Positions 61,034 to 64,000 of a stretch of DNA of 64,000 bases are shown piece after piece. The stretch spans positions 1-64,000 of the forward strand of contig NZ_JACHFD010000012.1 in the NCBI RefSeq assembly GCF_014201715.1, read 5' to 3'. Position numbers and translations under genes: made by a program. The notes under the pieces are model-generated. The model was not told the origin of the DNA. It saw nothing but the letters and a program-made list of their open reading frames with translations, and ran no database searches. Origin of the DNA: Haloferula luteola (GTDB lineage Bacteria > Verrucomicrobiota > Verrucomicrobiia > Verrucomicrobiales > Akkermansiaceae). The stretch's first letter is position 1. Every line of letters starts with the position of its first letter.

Positions 61034-61998
61034 CAGCGTGGCGCAGGAAATTCGTGGTCAGGATAGCGCCGATTCAGCGTCGCGAGGGCGGAGTCGCGCA
61101 GCTTCAGGCCGAGGTTTCCACGCTGGAGGATTTCCTCCTGACGTGCCGATGAAAGGAGATCCCAGAGGCCGCTTTGGCGACTGAGTTCGAGAAGGTCGAG
61201 GTGCCTTTTCAGGCAGAAATTCAGAACGGTCAGAGGGCGGTCGAAGTCGGCGGCGGTGTAGCTGTCAGGTTCGTCCTCAATCATCAGTTCAAGGACGTTG
61301 TAGGCCGCTGCGGAGGCGGTAAGAGCGGGACGAGGGTCGCCGGTGTTATCATTCAGACCGTAGCGAATGGTGTTCTCTGCGAGAGCGACCATGTGCCGGA
61401 TTTTCTGCGGGCCTTTGAGGGTGGAGGTGCCGAGCGAGGATTCCTTGAGGAAGAGGTGGTAGCTGGCGTAGTTGGCGTAGTGGGAGGGATCGAGGTTGTA
61501 GGCAAAGCGGAGCTTTTTCTCAATCTGCTGACGAATGTAGAACTGATGGGCGGCCGTGGGTGCACGGGGATTGTTGCGGTGGCTCACTGCCCGCTCCAGA
61601 CGCTCAAGGAAGGGGAGTGATTCGGGAGTGGTACCAGCGGAGTCGCCTTCGTGGTCATGGTCGTCCGAATGAGCCTCTTCATGATCGTGATCGTGATCGT
61701 GATCATGGCCATCATCGTGGTGGTCCGAATGAGCCTCTTCATGATCGTGATCATGGTCAGGGTCGGGCGCATGGTCATGATCATGCTCGTGGATTTCGAT
61801 GCCGCCGTGCCAATCTTTGTCGACCGGAGCCTGGAAGGCCATGGCGATGACTTGGCCATAGGGGCTGCGCTGAATGCCGAGGGGGTTGGGATGGGATTCG
61901 AAGCGGCCCTTGGTGTCCAGTTGCTGGGCGCTCCACGCCCACAGGCTCCCACCGGAAACGGCAAGAGTCAGCGAAACGAGGGTGGAGCGGATGATCAT
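61033..61998 (-). CDS. Exported His/Asp-rich putative metal-binding protein
   Basis: 321 residues with a signal peptide (LVSLTLAVSGGSLWAWS). Residues 64-117 are a His/Asp/Glu-rich block of roughly 20 His, encoded by two near-identical 60-bp units, suited to bind Zn, Ni or Cu. The C-terminal ~200 residues (TAAHQFYIRQQIEKKLRFAY, PQKIRHMVALAENTIRYGL) are helical and not recognised. It lies between an ABC transporter and pilT in one operon and overlaps pilT. Function unknown; a metal chaperone or sensor is inferred from composition. Confidence 0.75.
   Translation of the reverse strand: MIIRSTLVSLTLAVSGGSLWAWSAQQLDTKGRFESHPNPLGIQRSPYGQVIAMAFQAPVDKDWHGGIEIHEHDHDHAPDPDHDHDHEEAHSDHHDDGHDHDHDHDHEEAHSDDHDHEGDSAGTTPESLPFLERLERAVSHRNNPRAPTAAHQFYIRQQIEKKLRFAYNLDPSHYANYASYHLFLKESSLGTSTLKGPQKIRHMVALAENTIRYGLNDNTGDPRPALTASAAAYNVLELMIEDEPDSYTAADFDRPLTVLNFCLKRHLDLLELSRQSGLWDLLSSARQEEILQRGNLGLKLRDSALATLNRRYPDHEFPAPR
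61663..61752. repeat. 60-bp period coding repeat in the His-rich gene
   Basis: A 30-bp segment at 61663-61692 recurs identically at 61723-61752, exactly 60 bp apart, encoding the repeated EEAHSD and neighbouring His/Asp blocks. Such repeats can change copy number by slippage. Confidence 0.7.
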
Positions 61999-62025
61999 GG
62001 ATGGAGGGTAGCAGGGAAGTACAGC

Positions 62026-62793
62026 TTAGACCGTAGCGCGAACGCGGAAGACGAGGCGTGAAATGGCGGCGTAGAGAAGGGCAATGCCGAGGAAGTAAGC
62101 GAGGACGAGTGGGAATTCGCCGGGCTCAATGGCGCCGAGCTTGTAGCGCAATCGCTCGGTGGGATCGGCAAAGTGGTAGTGAGGGGAGGCGGCCCAGAGC
62201 GTGCGGAGGAACGGGTTGCCATCGACCGAAATCAATTGTTTCACGTAGCCCACGCCATAGAGGCCGTAGAAGCTAAGGCCGGCGGTGATGACGAAGCCCG
62301 ACACGGCACCAAAACGAGAAGCCACGGAGATCGCCATCATCAGAAGGGGCGCGATGACTGCGATGAATAGCACCCCATACTGAAAGTTGGTGGTGATCCA
62401 CATGGCTTTCTCCTCGGCATTCGACGGGCTGGCCGCGAGCACGCACACGAGAGCGGCGGCAAGGCCCAGGGGAGCGACGTAGCTGAGGAGAGCCAGCCAG
62501 ACCTCAAAAAGCTGACGGCCTGCTGAGGTGCCGAGGGTTTGGAAGTATTCTCCAAGTCCGGTTTGGGAGAGGCGCTCACCGACCTGGGAAGCGGAGTAGA
62601 ATCCCCAGATCACGGCGGAGAGCCACGCCAGCGCCCACGCGGCTTGGGCGAGGGCGGGTTGGATGAGGACCGGGTTTTCCTCGGCGCTGGAAATCCGCGG
62701 AAGAATGAAGGGGGCGACCAGCACCAGAAAGGCGCTGATGACCCAGGTCTTCTTGCGAAGGACGGTGAAGAGAGTAAGTCGAAAAAGACGCAT
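62026..62793 (-). CDS. ABC-2-type transporter permease
   Basis: 255 residues with about six helices: VISAFLVLVAPFILPRI, ALAWLSAVIWGFYSASQV, LALLSYVAPLGLAAALVCVL, LFIAVIAPLLMMAISVASRF, FVITAGLSFYGLYGVGYVKQ and FPLVLAYFLGIALLYAAISR. The start is 9 bp after the ATPase stop. No substrate motif; it may export a lipid, peptide or heme-type compound. The stop is 27 bp from the His-rich gene. Confidence 0.88.
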   Translation of the reverse strand: MRLFRLTLFTVLRKKTWVISAFLVLVAPFILPRISSAEENPVLIQPALAQAAWALAWLSAVIWGFYSASQVGERLSQTGLGEYFQTLGTSAGRQLFEVWLALLSYVAPLGLAAALVCVLAASPSNAEEKAMWITTNFQYGVLFIAVIAPLLMMAISVASRFGAVSGFVITAGLSFYGLYGVGYVKQLISVDGNPFLRTLWAASPHYHFADPTERLRYKLGAIEPGEFPLVLAYFLGIALLYAAISRLVFRVRATV

Positions 62794-62802
62794 CGGGGAC
62801 AG

Positions 62803-63453
62803 TCAGTTCAAACGCGACTTGAGGGCTTGCCAGGTTTGTCCGGCTTGTTGGAGGTGGCGGAGGTGACCGCTTTCGATCACCAAGGCACTGGGCATGGGCA
62901 TGGAATCGTAATCGGGATGGCAGCTGACGAGGCGAAGGATGTTGCCGCGGCCTTGCGTCCAGCGTTGCTCGAATTTTTCGCGAGCGAAGGCGTCGAGTCC
63001 GCTGAAGGGTTCGTCGAGGAGGAGAATCCCAGGAGTTTGCGGATCGGGGGAGAACTCGGCGACGATCAGAGAGGTTTTGCGGCGATTGCCCGTGGAGAGG
63101 TGGCCGAAGTTTTTGCGGAGATCGAGTTCGATGCTTTCGGCAAGTTCGATGGCCTCGGCGAGTCGGGGACCGGGAATGAGTGCTTTGAAAATGGTGCGCG
63201 CATTCAACTCGCCGTCGAAAGTGAGGTTCTCCGGGAGGTACTGCATGACCCCCTCGCGGATGATCTTCCCTTTCAGCGGGCGGAGGCTGCGGGCGATGGT
63301 GCGCAGGAGGGTCGTTTTGCCGCGTCCGTTCCTGGCCAATAGGAAATGAGTGCCCTTGCCGAGTTCAATGCTGGACTCGGTGGCGGCCAGGGGAGTGCGG
63401 TATCCGATCGTCAAGCCCGGACAGAGCTCTAGCTTGGGTGAAGGCAAAGCCAT
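62803..63453 (-). CDS. ABC transporter ATP-binding protein
   Basis: 216 residues, a single NBD: Walker A ARNGRGKTTLL (usual GPNGAGKTT with Ala first and Arg in place of the small residue), signature LSTGNRRK at 119-126 instead of LSGGQ, Walker B ILLLDEPFSGLD (143-154) and switch His in VSCHPDY. Functional NBD is likely but the signature is atypical. CcmA-like size. It is the first gene of the minus-strand run. Confidence 0.9.
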   Translation of the reverse strand: MALPSPKLELCPGLTIGYRTPLAATESSIELGKGTHFLLARNGRGKTTLLRTIARSLRPLKGKIIREGVMQYLPENLTFDGELNARTIFKALIPGPRLAEAIELAESIELDLRKNFGHLSTGNRRKTSLIVAEFSPDPQTPGILLLDEPFSGLDAFAREKFEQRWTQGRGNILRLVSCHPDYDSMPMPSALVIESGHLRHLQQAGQTWQALKSRLN

Positions 63454-63768
63454 GGGAATGGGCGGGGGGTGACCGCGCTTTTAGTTAGGTTTGCCAAAAT
63501 ATCAAGAAATTTTAGCCTCACGGATCAGGGAAAGACCGTGAAGTTTCTGAGATTGAGCGGATCGGCCGGGGGAAAGATTTTTTGAAGGTTAAAAAAATCG
63601 GAATGAGTTCGCAGGATTTTGGGTGGCGATGAGGCTGGAGATGGGTTTTTTTAAAAAGTGGCGGACGGGATGCGTGGAAGTACGCGATCCGGAGGATAAG
63701 GTGGACGGTCTTTTCTTCGTGACGGGTGCGGGGGGGGCTGTCACAACCCCGCCACCAGCAGCGAGCGC
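63454..63768. other. 315-bp divergent intergenic region (ABC operon / purM)
   Basis: No gene seen. It is AT-rich compared with the surroundings, with several T/A runs (for example near 63575-63600 and 63647-63657) that could be promoter elements for both directions. Confidence 0.5.
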
Positions 63769-64000
63769 ATGGCCGGAAAATTGACTTACCAGCAAGCGGG
63801 GGTGGACACGCGGAGGGCAGCAGCCCTTGTCGGGGACATCCGGAGTCACGTGGAGCGGACCCAGCAACAGCGGAAGCTCATGGGAGCTTTCGGCTTGTTT
63901 GCCGCCGCCTACGATTTGAGTGCTTATCGCCAACCCGTCATGGTGACCGGTTGCGATGGCGTCGGGACGAAGCTTGAGTTGTTACTCGAGCACGATCTTC
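63769..64000 (+). CDS. purM: Phosphoribosylformylglycinamidine cyclo-ligase, N-terminal part (3' end outside window)
   Basis: The frame opens with ATG at 63769 and continues to the window edge (77 codons). LTYQQAGVDTRRAAALVGDI and PVMVTGCDGVGTKLELLLEH match the PurM N-terminus, where the last block is the GTDGVGTKL motif with Cys replacing Thr. AIR synthetase acts in purine synthesis. Assignment rests on the N-terminal fragment only. Confidence 0.93.
   Translation, partial: MAGKLTYQQAGVDTRRAAALVGDIRSHVERTQQQRKLMGAFGLFAAAYDLSAYRQPVMVTGCDGVGTKLELLLEHDL

Noticed and set aside
61640-61770. CRISPR-like array
   Set aside because: Repeat lies inside the His-rich coding frame, has only two units, and no spacer logic.
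1-64000. tRNA and rRNA genes
   Set aside because: No TpsiC-arm or cloverleaf pattern noticed in intergenic regions, and no rRNA-like conserved stretch; a covariance-model scan would settle weak cases.

Overview
The window looks like a chromosomal segment of a verrucomicrobial bacterium, probably of the Verrucomicrobiaceae/Akkermansiaceae group. Four things point there: a very large PVC-type ThuA/beta-propeller/cytochrome c protein (17613-20600), a pilus locus with the gene order of Akkermansia Amuc_1098-Amuc_1102 (54288-59646), a MurC-MurB fusion in the division cluster, and GC-rich coding sequence throughout except for an AT-rich left edge. The placement is inferred from gene content; no 16S gene is present. 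I found no rRNA, tRNA, CRISPR array or prophage.

Layout. 1-2285: an accessory edge with the C-terminus of an RHS protein carrying an HEXXH tip, a small downstream ORF that may be its partner, a truncated IS4-type transposase and a 13-bp inverted repeat. 2286-8699 (minus): a translation-centred run thiD-rpmI-rplT-[nitric oxide synthase oxygenase]-pheS-pheT. 8754-11241: apaG, 5-formyl-THF cyclo-ligase, a secreted unknown and a class IV aminotransferase. 11311-15478: mcsA-mcsB-clpC, a protein-arginine phosphorylation/proteolysis operon without ctsR. 15546-21260: a PAS-AraC regulator divergent from a Gfo/Idh oxidoreductase and the giant cytochrome, followed by an RbsD/FucU-like exported protein, probably a sugar-use module. 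21265-29855: a mini-RNase III, then murG, murC-murB, ddl, ftsQ, ftsA and ftsZ. 30068-31144: a LuxR-type regulator convergent with metH (31167-35024). 35128-38441: ackA-pta (minus). 39002-44445: a three-domain acyl-CoA transferase/GNAT/histone-deacetylase fusion, a Suppressor-of-fused protein and a 37-kDa nucleoid-associated protein. 44531-47503: cytochrome oxidase assembly genes (ctaB, two SCO-like proteins, DUF420). 47526-63453: about 16 kb of minus-strand genes coding for a type IV pilus machine, headed by an ABC transporter and a His-rich exported protein. 63769-end: start of purM.

The most novel item is the 946-residue fusion at 39002-41842. It joins an acyl-CoA-handling domain, an acetyltransferase and a zinc deacetylase in one chain, next to the genes that interconvert acetate, acetyl phosphate and acetyl-CoA. 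This suggests a self-contained acetyl-group writer/eraser. A close second is a complete bacterial nitric oxide synthase oxygenase lodged between rplT and pheS, immediately after a strong terminator.
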